From contig NZ_JAHKRM010000019.1 in the NCBI RefSeq assembly GCF_019396345.1, positions 186,001 to 250,000 on the forward strand: DNA of 64,000 nucleotides. Reading direction: 5' to 3'. A program made the position numbers and the translations under genes. Origin of the DNA: Nonomuraea guangzhouensis (lineage in GTDB: Bacteria > Actinomycetota > Actinomycetes > Streptosporangiales > Streptosporangiaceae). The notes beneath the pieces were generated by a model. The model searched no databases. It saw only the letters and a program-made list of their open reading frames with translations, and was not told where the DNA came from. This document shows, one piece after another, positions 23,956-35,354 of this stretch; positions within the stretch are counted from its first letter, which is position 1, and the number at the start of each line of letters is the position of its first letter.

Positions 23956-24600
23956 ATGCTTGACGACATCTGGGTGGACGAGGCGGTCTTCGCCCTGCGT
24001 CCCGACTTCGCGGTGCTGGTCATGACGGCGTACGACCTGCGCAACGGGCCGACCGACGACCGTTCCCGCGCCTGGCTCGCGGAGGCCGCGGAGCAGCCCG
24101 TACAGACCGAGAAGATCGACGCGTGGAAGGACGCCTACCGTGCGTTCGGCGCCAAGCCGCAGAAGACCAGGCCCTCCGTCGACGCCCTGACCCGCAGGCT
24201 TCCGCTGCCGGAGATCAACCAGGCCGTGGACGCGTACAACTCGATCAGTGTGAAGCACGCGCTGCCGATCGGCGGCGAGGACCTCGACCGCTATGTAGGC
24301 CCGGCGCGGCTGCTCAGGGCCGGCGGTGGCGAGGAGTCGGAAGAGGCGCTCGGGCAGCCGGAGCCCGGCGAGGTGATCTGGCGCGACGACCTCGGCGTCA
24401 CCTGCCGCCGGTGGAACTGGCGCCAGGGGGCGCGCACCCGGCTCACCGAGGAGACCACCAACGCGATCTTCCTCCTGGAGCGGCTGGAGCCGATGTCCCT
24501 GGAGGAGCTCAAGGAGGCGGGCGAGGAGCTGGCGGACCTGCTGACCGAGCTGTCCCCTGAGGTGCGGATCACCACAAGAGTGGTATCTGACGGTAAATAA
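23956..24600 (+). CDS. B3/B4 domain protein (phenylalanyl-tRNA synthetase beta editing-like)
   Basis: 214 residues covering the B3/B4 fold: P-D-F-A-V-L-V near 14-20, Y-R-A-F-G-A-K-P-Q-K-T-R-P-S near 61-74, N-A-V/Y-N-S-I-S-V-K-H-A-L-P-I-G-G-E-D-L-D near 96-115. Free-standing B3/B4 proteins may clear mischarged tRNA or bind amino acids; the role is not established. ATG 23956 gives full family length. Divergent from the ArsR/MFS pair. Confidence 0.8.
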   Translation: MLDDIWVDEAVFALRPDFAVLVMTAYDLRNGPTDDRSRAWLAEAAEQPVQTEKIDAWKDAYRAFGAKPQKTRPSVDALTRRLPLPEINQAVDAYNSISVKHALPIGGEDLDRYVGPARLLRAGGGEESEEALGQPEPGEVIWRDDLGVTCRRWNWRQGARTRLTEETTNAIFLLERLEPMSLEELKEAGEELADLLTELSPEVRITTRVVSDGK

Positions 24601-24804
24601 ACCTACCGCCTCACTGTTGATACCAAACGGTGATAATTGTGGGACCACCTGGATTGACTAGGGGGTCGTGACCTCTTCGGACTCTCCTGGGAGGATCAGA
24701 CGAGGCAGCATGGCCTCTCCTGCGCGCGTCACCGAGCAAGACGAGTAACCTTGGACAGGTTCTCTAACATCAACGCCGATCTGCGGAAGAGGGCGATTTC
24801 CGCC

Positions 24805-28452
<3,648 letters not shown>

Positions 28453-28466
28453 ATCAGGCATCACCC

Positions 28467-28500
28467 AGCGAGGCCCCCGCCGTCAGGTGGGGGCCTCGCT
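28467..28500 (+). terminator. Terminator of kgd
   Basis: AGCGAGGCCCCC (28467-28478) and GGGGGCCTCGCT (28489-28500) form a perfect 12-bp stem with a 10-base loop, 14 bases after the kgd stop. Confidence 0.85.
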
Positions 28501-28502
28501 GC

Positions 28503-28558
28503 TAAAATTGGCAGTTACTAGCAGCTAATTAGCTGCTAGTAACTACTAAATTTGGCAG
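28503..28558. promoter_or_regulatory. Perfect 32-bp palindrome flanked by 12-bp direct repeats, upstream of Fic gene
   Basis: 28513-28544 is a loopless perfect palindrome: AGTTACTAGCAGCTAA followed by its reverse complement. TAAAATTGGCAG (28503-28514) and TAAATTTGGCAG (28547-28558) flank it with one mismatch. The block is A/T-rich within G/C-rich surroundings and ends just before the Fic start at 28564. It looks like a dimeric repressor site or a cruciform; the binding protein is unknown. Confidence 0.75.
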
Positions 28559-28563
28559 GAACG

Positions 28564-29880
28564 ATGCGGCGGCCACAGGACCCGCCTCCCTGGCGGAAGC
28601 TCTGGCTCGAGGCCGACAGTCTCTGGCTGCTCTCGGCGGTCGACTCGGCGGAGCGCTACCTCCCCTGGGACGAGGTCCGGCGACGCACCCCGCCGGCGGG
28701 GCTCACGCACGAGCAGTGGTGGCTCGGACTCAAGATGGCCCGGCTGGGCATGCGCCGTGACCTGCCGCTGGTCGACGCCGGCGGCCTGTCGTTCACGTAC
28801 GCGCTGCCGGATGAGGTCCTTCGTGGAGTCGAGGCGCTCAACCGGGACCTGAGCGGTCGCATCGGCATCCCCGAACCGGTCACCGACCCGCTGACGCGCG
28901 ACCGCTACCTGGTCAGCTCGCTGATCGAGGAGGCCATCACCTCCAGCCAGCTCGAAGGCGCGGCGACCACCTACCTGGTGGCCAAGGACATGCTCCGCAG
29001 CGGCCGGAAACCCCGGACCGTCGACGAGACCATGATCCGTAACAACTACGTCGCCATGCGCCGGATCGGCGAGCTACGCGACGAACCGCTCACCCCCGCC
29101 CTGATCTGCGAGATCCAGCGGATCGTCACCGAAGGCACCCTGCGCAACCCGGCGGCGGCCGGGCGCTTCCAGCTCCCGGGCGAGGAGCGCGTGGTCGTCG
29201 CCGACACCTACGGCGAGGTCCTCCACACGCCGCCGCCGGCCGAGCAGCTCCCCGAGCGGGTGAGACGGCTCTGCGACTTCGCCAACGGCGTGTCGCAGGC
29301 GGCCTACATCCCGCCGGTGATCAGGGCGATCGCCGTGCACTTCATGCTCGCCTACGACCACCCGTTCGAGGACGGCAACGGCAGGACCGCGCGGGCCCTG
29401 TTCTACTGGTCGATGCTCAATCAGGACTACTGGCTGACCGAGTTCATCTCCATCTCGCGCATCCTGAAGAACGCCCCCGCCCGCTACGGGCGCAGCTTCC
29501 TCCACGTCGAACAGGACGAGAACGACCTCACCTACTTCGTCCTGTGCCAGCTCGGCGTGCTGAGAAGGGCCGTCGACGATCTCCACGCCTACCTCGGCAG
29601 GAAGGCCGAGCAGGCCCGTGAGGTGCGGGCGAGTCTGGCCAGAGGGCGGACCGGGGCGTTCAACGGCCGCCAGATCGCCCTGCTGACGCATGCCGGCAGC
29701 CATCCCGTGGCCGAGTACACCGTCGCCGGTCATGCGGCCAGCCACCAGGTCGTCCTGCAGACGGCCCGGACCGACCTACGCGATCTCGAGCAGCGCGGAC
29801 TCCTGACTAAAGTCAGACGTGGGCGTGCCGACGCCTGGATCCCAGCCGACGACCTGACGTCGCGGCTGCGCAATCAATGA
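28564..29880 (+). CDS. Fic-domain protein (probable AMP-transferase) with C-terminal winged helix
   Basis: 438 residues. The Fic core motif H-P-F-E-D-G-N-G-R-T-A-R lies near 260-271 and would transfer AMP (or another nucleotide) to a Ser/Thr/Tyr hydroxyl. An inhibitory helix of the [S/T]xxxE[G/N] type is present before the core (S-S-Q-L-E-G near 121-126), so this is a self-inhibited class II Fic protein. The last 70 residues look like a winged helix (T-D-L-R-D-L-E-Q-R-G-L-L). ATG 28564 follows AGGA; a TTG at 28552 is less likely. Target unknown; the adjoining palindrome suggests tight transcriptional control. Confidence 0.88.
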   Translation: MRRPQDPPPWRKLWLEADSLWLLSAVDSAERYLPWDEVRRRTPPAGLTHEQWWLGLKMARLGMRRDLPLVDAGGLSFTYALPDEVLRGVEALNRDLSGRIGIPEPVTDPLTRDRYLVSSLIEEAITSSQLEGAATTYLVAKDMLRSGRKPRTVDETMIRNNYVAMRRIGELRDEPLTPALICEIQRIVTEGTLRNPAAAGRFQLPGEERVVVADTYGEVLHTPPPAEQLPERVRRLCDFANGVSQAAYIPPVIRAIAVHFMLAYDHPFEDGNGRTARALFYWSMLNQDYWLTEFISISRILKNAPARYGRSFLHVEQDENDLTYFVLCQLGVLRRAVDDLHAYLGRKAEQAREVRASLARGRTGAFNGRQIALLTHAGSHPVAEYTVAGHAASHQVVLQTARTDLRDLEQRGLLTKVRRGRADAWIPADDLTSRLRNQ

Positions 29881-29891
29881 ATGGGAGCACG

Positions 29892-30068
29892 ATGTACTTC
29901 ACCGACCGGGGGATCGAGGAGCTGGTCGAGCGGCGTGGCGAGGAAGAGGTCAGCCTGCTGTGGCTGGGTGAGCGGCTGCGTGAGTTCGTCGATCTGAACC
30001 CCGAGTTCGAGACCCCGATCGAGCGCCTGGCCACCTGGCTGGCCCGGCTCGACGACGAGGACGACTGA
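29892..30068 (+). CDS. DUF6104-like small protein
   Basis: 58 residues starting M-Y-F-T-D-R-G-I-E-E-L and ending L-A-T-W-L-A-R-L-D-D-E-D-D, the pattern of a short acidic protein widespread in Streptomycetales and Streptosporangiales. Function unknown. GGGAG precedes the ATG at 29892; an upstream ATG at 29877 that overlaps the Fic stop is possible but would add residues not usual for the family. Confidence 0.75.
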   Translation: MYFTDRGIEELVERRGEEEVSLLWLGERLREFVDLNPEFETPIERLATWLARLDDEDD

Positions 30069-30136
30069 CGCGACATACCCATCACCCGCCAGACGCGATA
30101 CATCTTGAGTTTTCGACAGACGCGACATATCGTGTC
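30067..30136. promoter_or_regulatory. Three spaced GACGCGA repeats, candidate PadR operator
   Basis: GACGCGACATAC at 30067-30078, GACGCGATACAT at 30092-30103 and GACGCGACATATCGTGTC at 30119-30136; spacings 25 and 27. The third copy is an imperfect palindrome (GACGCGACA/TATCGTGTC). They precede the DUF4097-PadR operon, whose own PadR protein is the natural candidate binder. Confidence 0.6.
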
Positions 30137-30172
30137 TCATGTGCAGACGTGTCGGCAGAAGGGGTGGGGATC

Positions 30173-30973
30173 ATGCAGCAGTGGGCGATCGAGGGGCCGG
30201 AGCAGCTCACGTTCGGTTCAGTGACCGCGCTCGACGTGCGGATCGTCGCCGGACGGGTGGACGTGCTGGCCAGCGACGGGCCACCGACGCTGGAGGTGGC
30301 CGAGATCGACTCCGCGCCACTGATCGTGACCTACGACGAGGAGAGCGGGGAGTTGAGCGTCGCCTACAAGGACCTCACCTGGGACGGGTTACTCGGCTGG
30401 CTGCGGCGTGACCGGCGCAAGAGCGTCCTGACGCTCACGGTGCCCAAGAGGTGCACCATCAACACCGGAGTCGTCTCCGCCTCGGCGGTCGTGGCCGGGT
30501 TCGAGAAGACGACCCAGGTCAGGAGCGTCTCCGGGGACATCGTGCTCGACGGTGTGAGCGGCGACGTGAGCGCCACCACCGTCTCCGGCGACGTCGAGTG
30601 CCGGGCGATGGACGGCGACCTGACGTTCACGAGCGCCTCAGGTGAGCTCACAGTCGCCGACGGAACGCCGCGCCGGCTCAGGGCCAACACCGTGTCCGGG
30701 CGGATCACCGCCGACTTGGAGCTGCGCCCGACCGGATATGTGACCTTTCACAGCGTGTCCGGTGACATCCTGGTCAGGCTGCCCGAGAACGTGGAGGCGG
30801 ACGTCAGCATGAGGTCCACCTCCGGCAGGCTGGTCAGCACATTCGAAAACCTGTCAGACGCGAGCCGCCCAGGTGCCAAGTCGATGTCCGGGCGGCTGGG
30901 TGGCGGCATGGCCTCGGTGTCGGCGACGACGGTCTCCGGCGAGGTCACGCTGCTCAAGGGAGAGAAGCGATGA
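30173..30973 (+). CDS. DUF4097-family beta-repeat protein
   Basis: 266 residues, no signal peptide or membrane helix. Repeated short strands with V-S-G-D (S-V-S-G-D-I, T-V-S-G-D-V, S-A-S-G-E-L, T-V-S-G-R-I, S-V-S-G-D-I, S-T-S-G-R-L, S-M-S-G-R-L, T-V-S-G-E-V) form the DUF4097 right-handed beta-helix-like domain. Cytoplasmic; role unknown. GGGGTGGGG stands just before ATG 30173. Stop overlaps the PadR start (ATGA), so the two proteins are made together. Confidence 0.85.
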   Translation: MQQWAIEGPEQLTFGSVTALDVRIVAGRVDVLASDGPPTLEVAEIDSAPLIVTYDEESGELSVAYKDLTWDGLLGWLRRDRRKSVLTLTVPKRCTINTGVVSASAVVAGFEKTTQVRSVSGDIVLDGVSGDVSATTVSGDVECRAMDGDLTFTSASGELTVADGTPRRLRANTVSGRITADLELRPTGYVTFHSVSGDILVRLPENVEADVSMRSTSGRLVSTFENLSDASRPGAKSMSGRLGGGMASVSATTVSGEVTLLKGEKR

Positions 30974-31710
30974 GCCCTGTCTTCGGTCACGGCCGGCTCC
31001 GGCTGTACCTGCTGAAGCTGCTGGAGGAGAGCCCGCGGCACGGCTACGAGGTCATCCGCCTGCTGCAGGACCGCTTCCTCGGCGTTTACTCGCCCTCCCC
31101 CGGCACGATCTACCCGCGCCTGGCCCGCCTGGAGGAGGAAGGGCTGGTGACGCACGAGGTGGTCGAGGGCAAGAAGGTGTTCTCGATCACCGACAGGGGC
31201 CGCGACGAGCTCAACGCCCGCCTCGACGAGCTCGACGACCTGGAGCAGGAGATCTCCGCCTCGGTGCGCGACATCGCGCGCGAGGTGAAGGAGGACGTCC
31301 GCGACACGGTCAAGTCGCTGCGCGACGAGCTCACCAGGATGGCCAAGGACGTCCGCACCGGCGCCGTCGACGACCCCAAGCGCATGCGCGATCAGCAGAA
31401 GGAGAACCTCAAGCGGCTCAAGGAGCAGCAGAAGCGCCAGTGGATGGAGCACGCCACGCACTGGCAGGACCACGGCGAGCGGCTCGGCGGCGAGTGGCGC
31501 AGGATCTGGTCCGAGGTCTGGAGCACGCTGGGCGGCGCATCGCCCAGCCGCGCCGAGCTGGACGCCGAGCTGGGCGAGCGCCTGGCCGACTTCGTCGCCC
31601 AGGTACGCCGCGAGGCGTCGGCCGCCCCGCTCACCCGCAAGGCCATCGACGAGGTACGCGCCACGCTCGACGAGGCCGCCCGGCAGATCCGCGACTCCCT
31701 GAAGCCATGA
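30970..31710 (+). CDS. PadR-family transcriptional regulator with long helical C-terminus
   Basis: 246 residues. PadR winged helix at about 8-85 (L-R-L-Y-L-L-K-L-L-E-E-S-P-R-H-G-Y-E-V-I fits the family start, then S-P-G-T-I-Y-P-R-L-A-R-L-E-E-E-G-L-V). The C-terminal 150 residues are charged, heptad-like and likely coiled-coil, much longer than in minimal PadR proteins. ATGA-coupled to the DUF4097 gene. Probably autoregulates the operon through the GACGCGA repeats. Confidence 0.88.
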   Translation: MSPVFGHGRLRLYLLKLLEESPRHGYEVIRLLQDRFLGVYSPSPGTIYPRLARLEEEGLVTHEVVEGKKVFSITDRGRDELNARLDELDDLEQEISASVRDIAREVKEDVRDTVKSLRDELTRMAKDVRTGAVDDPKRMRDQQKENLKRLKEQQKRQWMEHATHWQDHGERLGGEWRRIWSEVWSTLGGASPSRAELDAELGERLADFVAQVRREASAAPLTRKAIDEVRATLDEAARQIRDSLKP

Positions 31711-31733
31711 TCATGATCAGGTGGGGCCGGCAG

Positions 31734-32591
31734 CTATGCCCAGCGAAGAGCCCGTTCCAGGCCCCGCAGCCGCCGGGCGGCCTTCCGCGCGTGATAGGGC
31801 ATCGGCATATACCTCAACCGCTCCGGCAGCCGCGGGACGAGCATCGCCACCGCCCGCCCGAGGTGCCGCAGCCGCCGCTCGTCCCGCGCCGACCAGGGTA
31901 GATCCAGCTTCTCCCGTACGGCGGGCGGCAGCGTCCCCACGGTCACGAAGTAGTTGACCTCCCCCGACCCGGCGCCCACCGGCGCCCAGAGCGGCCGCAG
32001 CGGCCGGGGCAGCCCGGGCGGCATCGGGGTCCCCCGCATGACGGTGAGCACGTCGAGCGCCGTCGGATGCGGTTCCAGCCGATCGGCCACCATCTCGTCG
32101 AAGTAGGACCAGAACTCCTCGACGGTCGGCGGCATCTCCCGCTCCGGCACCCGCAGGATCGCGCCGAGCTGCCGGGTCTCCGCGTAGAGCCGGCGTTCAC
32201 CGTCTTCGGTGTAGGGGGTGCCGAAGTAGCGGTTGAGGGTGACGAAGCGCTCGAACAGCGACAGGTGCACCCAGGCCCAGGCCGCACCGTTCAGCGCGTG
32301 GTAGCACCTGCCCTGCTCGTCCACCCCGCTGATCGGCTTGTGCAGCTCCCGCAGCCGCGCACCCTCGGCCAGGCCGTCGGCTCCGCCGTACACCCAGGTG
32401 TGGATCGAGGCGAGCGTGCGGTTGAGCCGGCCCCACGGGTCCTGCTTGTACACGGAGTGCTCGGCGACGGCCGCGCCCACCGCCGGGTGCATGGTCTGGA
32501 GGACCAGCGCGCTGCCCGCCACGAGCAGGTTGCGGTATTCACCGGCGGTTTCCCAGTGCAACGAGCCTGGGGCGAACGGCTCGACGTCCAT
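31734..32591 (-). CDS. MpaB-like oxygenase (DUF2236 family)
   Basis: 285 residues. Family landmarks: L-V-A-G-S-A-L-V-L-Q-T-M-H-P-A-V-G near 24-40, S-V-Y-K-Q-D-P-W-G-R, T-W-V-Y-G-G near 65-70, and H-L-S-L-F-E-R-F-V. DUF2236 proteins include the rubber oxygenase Lcp and fungal MpaB; many bind heme via conserved His. Start 32591 has GGGAGG seven bases upstream. A 12-bp-arm inverted repeat covers the leader. The natural substrate is unknown. Confidence 0.82.
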   Translation of the reverse strand: MDVEPFAPGSLHWETAGEYRNLLVAGSALVLQTMHPAVGAAVAEHSVYKQDPWGRLNRTLASIHTWVYGGADGLAEGARLRELHKPISGVDEQGRCYHALNGAAWAWVHLSLFERFVTLNRYFGTPYTEDGERRLYAETRQLGAILRVPEREMPPTVEEFWSYFDEMVADRLEPHPTALDVLTVMRGTPMPPGLPRPLRPLWAPVGAGSGEVNYFVTVGTLPPAVREKLDLPWSARDERRLRHLGRAVAMLVPRLPERLRYMPMPYHARKAARRLRGLERALRWA

Positions 32592-32604
32592 GACGGTGCC
32601 TCCC

Positions 32605-32639
32605 GGGGTGATACAACCTCACCTTCTTTGTATCACCCC
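32605..32639. promoter_or_regulatory. Perfect inverted repeat before the MpaB-like gene
   Basis: GGGGTGATACAA (32605-32616) and TTGTATCACCCC (32628-32639) are exact reverse complements separated by 11 bases. The repeat touches the GGGAGG ribosome-binding site (complement of 32599-32604), so bound protein would block either transcription or initiation. The arm sequence has the look of a TetR-type operator. The other 28 bp to the upstream gene hold nothing notable. Confidence 0.7.
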
Positions 32640-32667
32640 AAGTGCACATAAGTAACCCTTCACTTAT

Positions 32668-33624
32668 TCATCGGGTAAAGACGATTTTTCCGAAAATGTC
32701 ACCATCGGCTAGGGCGGCGAAGCCGTCACGGGCGTCCGACAGTGGCATCGTCCTGTCGATGACCGGCCGCAGCCCGGTCTGCTCCAGGAACACGGCCAGC
32801 CGCTGGAGCTGGTCGCGCGTGCCCATCGTGGAGCCGATCACCGAGAGCTGCAGGAAGAACACCCGGTTCAGGTCGGCGGGCGGGACCGCGCCGCTGGTGG
32901 CGCCGCAGACCACGATGCGCCCGCCGGGCTTGAGCGACTTGAGCGAATGGTCCCAGGTGGCCTGGCCGACGGTCTCCATAACGGCGTCGACCCGCTCGGG
33001 CAGCCGCGCGCCGGGCTCGAAGACCTGGTCGGCGCCGAGCTTCACGGCCTGCTCCCGCTTGGCGGCCGAGCGGCTGGTCGCCCAGACCCGGTAGCCACCC
33101 GCCCGGCCGAGCGCGATCAGCGCGGTGGCCACCCCGCCGCCCGCCCCCTGCACGAGCACGGTGGAGCCGGGCTCGAGACCCGCCTTGTCGAACAGCATGC
33201 GGTAAGCGGTCAGCCAGGCCGTGGGCAGGCAGGCGGCCTCCTCGAAGGTGAGCGCGGCCGGCTTGGGCACCAGGTTGCGACGCGGCACGGCGACCCGCTC
33301 GGCGAACGTGCCGTCGTGAACCTCCGACAGCAGCGAACGCTTCGGGTCGAGCGTCTCGTCGGCACCGGAGCCGATCACCGCGTGCACGATGACCTCGTTG
33401 CCGTCGGCGTCCACTCCGGCCGCGTCGCAGCCGAGCACGATCGGCAGCCGGTCCTGCCTGATGCCCACGCCTTTGAGCGTCCACAGGTCGTGATGGTTGA
33501 GTGCGGTCGCCCGTACCGTGACGGTCGTCCAGCCATCCGGGACCTGCGGCTCCGGATGCTCGCCGAGCGTCAGCCCGGCGAGAGGGTTGTCGGGATCGGT
33601 CTGTGTGGCGGTTACGGCGAACAT
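32668..33624 (-). CDS. Zinc-independent medium-chain dehydrogenase/quinone oxidoreductase-like
   Basis: 318 residues. MDR fold: N-L-H-H/N-H-H-D-L-W near 44-49, V-L-G-C-D-A-A-G-V-D near 63-72, nucleotide-binding V-Q-G-A-G-G-G-V-A-T near 159-168, and a C-terminal I-F-G-K-I-V-F. The Cys/His ligands for structural and catalytic zinc are absent, so it is a QOR-like, NADPH-dependent reductase. Substrate unknown. It lies 76 bp upstream of the MpaB gene on the same strand but is separated by that gene's own operator. Confidence 0.85.
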   Translation of the reverse strand: MFAVTATQTDPDNPLAGLTLGEHPEPQVPDGWTTVTVRATALNHHDLWTLKGVGIRQDRLPIVLGCDAAGVDADGNEVIVHAVIGSGADETLDPKRSLLSEVHDGTFAERVAVPRRNLVPKPAALTFEEAACLPTAWLTAYRMLFDKAGLEPGSTVLVQGAGGGVATALIALGRAGGYRVWATSRSAAKREQAVKLGADQVFEPGARLPERVDAVMETVGQATWDHSLKSLKPGGRIVVCGATSGAVPPADLNRVFFLQLSVIGSTMGTRDQLQRLAVFLEQTGLRPVIDRTMPLSDARDGFAALADGDIFGKIVFTR

Positions 33625-33633
33625 GGCCGCACC

Positions 33634-34527
33634 TTACTTCAGCGTGATCCGGATCCCGGCGATGGCGTGCTCGATGAAATAACGCGAGCCCGAGGCGGCG
33701 ATCTGCACGTCACCCCTGCACACGACCTGGGCGGGCCGGCCACGGCCGTCGACCGCCGACGGTGTCCTTGCGGCCTTCTGGCAGTCGGGGGTGGGAATGA
33801 GCGCGACCATGTCGCCGACGCCACCACCGAACCAGAGCTGCGGCCCGACCGGGTCGCCCCGGGCCGTCTCGCCGGGCTCCGCCAGGCGGATCGCGTCTCC
33901 GCTGCCGCTCAGAACGAGGTAGCCGTCCTTGCCGACCTTCCCGCGCAGGCTCTTGGCCGCCGCCAGTCGCTCCTCGAAGGTCAGCCCCTCGGGCAGGTCG
34001 TTCATCGCCAGCCGCCACTTGCCGAACGCGAACATCAGCACCTGCCCGTTCGGTCCGCCGCCGGGCAGGCGCGGCCAGAGGGTGACGTTCGGGGTGAGGT
34101 TCCTGATCGGCAGGCCGCCCCTGGAGATCTCCATCTCACCGCCGTAGGGGGCGTAGAGCCCGCGATAGTGACCCGCCACCCAGGCGCCCACGAACGGGCG
34201 CGCGCCCAGCTCGTTGAGCCGCAGCACGGCGGGGTAGCGGACATCCGCGTGCCGCCCGTCGGGGAACACCACCGGGATGACCTCGTCGCCGCCCTTGACC
34301 TTGGCCGGCGCGCGTACGACATTGGGCGCGCCCTCGATCCTGGTCAACGACCGGATGGGCCCGGGCACCGGCACGGCGCTCGGCAGTGGCACCTGCCCCG
34401 GCTCGGGGTCGCGACTCGCGAGCAGGCTGACGACGCAGATCGCCAGCAACGCCAGCACCACCCCGATCCCGATCCACCGACGCCGGCCACGCTGGCCTGC
34501 CTCGATGACGTCGAACTGATCGACCAC
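33634..34527 (-). CDS. Single-pass membrane protein of unknown function
   Basis: 297 residues. A short cytoplasmic N-terminus, one membrane helix (about 17-38), then an external domain of about 255 residues rich in Gly/Pro with one Cys pair (A-L-I-P-T-P-D-C-Q and V-V-C-R-G-D). No family recognised. GTG 34527 with AGGGGA upstream. It ends 9 bp before the MDR gene, so these two may be co-transcribed. Confidence 0.65.
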   Translation of the reverse strand: MVDQFDVIEAGQRGRRRWIGIGVVLALLAICVVSLLASRDPEPGQVPLPSAVPVPGPIRSLTRIEGAPNVVRAPAKVKGGDEVIPVVFPDGRHADVRYPAVLRLNELGARPFVGAWVAGHYRGLYAPYGGEMEISRGGLPIRNLTPNVTLWPRLPGGGPNGQVLMFAFGKWRLAMNDLPEGLTFEERLAAAKSLRGKVGKDGYLVLSGSGDAIRLAEPGETARGDPVGPQLWFGGGVGDMVALIPTPDCQKAARTPSAVDGRGRPAQVVCRGDVQIAASGSRYFIEHAIAGIRITLK

Positions 34528-34572
34528 GGTGATCCCCTGCCGAGTAGTGCGGCTGGCGTATCCGCCCTCAGT

Positions 34573-35001
34573 TCAGTTGAGCGGGTGCCGCCAGCGCAAG
34601 CCCTGGAACTTGGCGAAATCGGCGTCGCAGGTCACGAATTCACAACCGTGCTCGATGGCCAGTGCGGCGAGGTACGTATCGGGGACAAGGTTCCCCTTCG
34701 CCCCCCTTTGGCTGCCCAGCCGGGTGAAGATCTCCCAGTGCCTGTCCTTGCCGTCGATCAGGACGGCATGCGACTGGTTGCGGTAGGACTGCGCGAACTC
34801 CACAGCACGGTCGAGCGGATCGGGGTCGAGGTAGATCCTGCGGTTGGTCACTACCCGGATGAAGCCGTTGACGACGAAGTCGCTGACCGCGTAGCTCGAA
34901 TCGCCATTGATCATCTCGTCGACGAAGGCCAGGTAACGCTTCTGGTCGGGGACCTCGTGCCGGAACGCGTTGACGAGAACATTGGTGTCAGCGAGCAGCA
35001 T
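34573..35001 (-). CDS. vapC: PIN-domain toxin (VapC type)
   Basis: 142 residues. PIN nuclease pattern: first acidic residue in L-L-A-D-T-N-V-L-V-N near 2-11, central D/E residues, and a late P-D-T-Y-L-A-A-L-A-I-E-H-G-C-E-F-V-T-C-D-A-D-F motif carrying two further catalytic Asp. Likely a ribonuclease acting on tRNA or rRNA when freed from its antitoxin. GGAGG lies six bases before ATG 35001; the gene overlaps the antitoxin by 14 bp. Confidence 0.9.
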   Translation of the reverse strand: MLLADTNVLVNAFRHEVPDQKRYLAFVDEMINGDSSYAVSDFVVNGFIRVVTNRRIYLDPDPLDRAVEFAQSYRNQSHAVLIDGKDRHWEIFTRLGSQRGAKGNLVPDTYLAALAIEHGCEFVTCDADFAKFQGLRWRHPLN

Positions 35002-35272
35002 CGGGCACCTCCAGCTCGAAGTCGAGGTCGTACATGATGTGCTCGAGCTTCTCGCCCGCATCGAGCCTTCGCTGGACGTCCGGCTGGTAACCCGGCCGCG
35101 CGCGGGAGGTGATCAGCTCCACTCGGGGCCGCTCGGCCGCCTCCGTGGAGCGGTTGAGTAGTTGTCGCAAGGCATCCTCCATCACCGAGGTGAGACTGCG
35201 TCCGTTTCGTGCCGCGTACGCCTTGGCCTCGTTGAGGAGTGCGTCGTCGATCCGCACCGTGGTCCTCCGCAT
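34988..35272 (-). CDS. vapB: Ribbon-helix-helix antitoxin (VapB type)
   Basis: 94 residues. N-terminal R-T-T-V-R-I-D-D-A-L-L is the beta-strand of an RHH (CopG/Arc-like) DNA-binding domain, and the C-terminal part from about 50 on would wrap the toxin. Start 35272 chosen at the RHH strand; the open frame extends upstream without a good start. Precedes and overlaps vapC as in canonical TA operons, with a palindrome 19 bp upstream. Confidence 0.85.
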   Translation of the reverse strand: MRRTTVRIDDALLNEAKAYAARNGRSLTSVMEDALRQLLNRSTEAAERPRVELITSRARPGYQPDVQRRLDAGEKLEHIMYDLDFELEVPDAAR

Positions 35273-35290
35273 GACACCAGCGTCCGCCGC

Positions 35291-35306
35291 TGACATAAAA
35301 ATGTCA
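35291..35306. promoter_or_regulatory. Candidate VapB operator
   Basis: TGACAT-AAAA-ATGTCA, a 6-bp-arm palindrome 19 bp before the vapB start. RHH antitoxins bind such short palindromes to autoregulate their operon. Confidence 0.55.
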
Positions 35307-35354
35307 ACAGCAGATAGTAGTCGCGCGATCACAATCCTTGCACAGTTTTTAATC

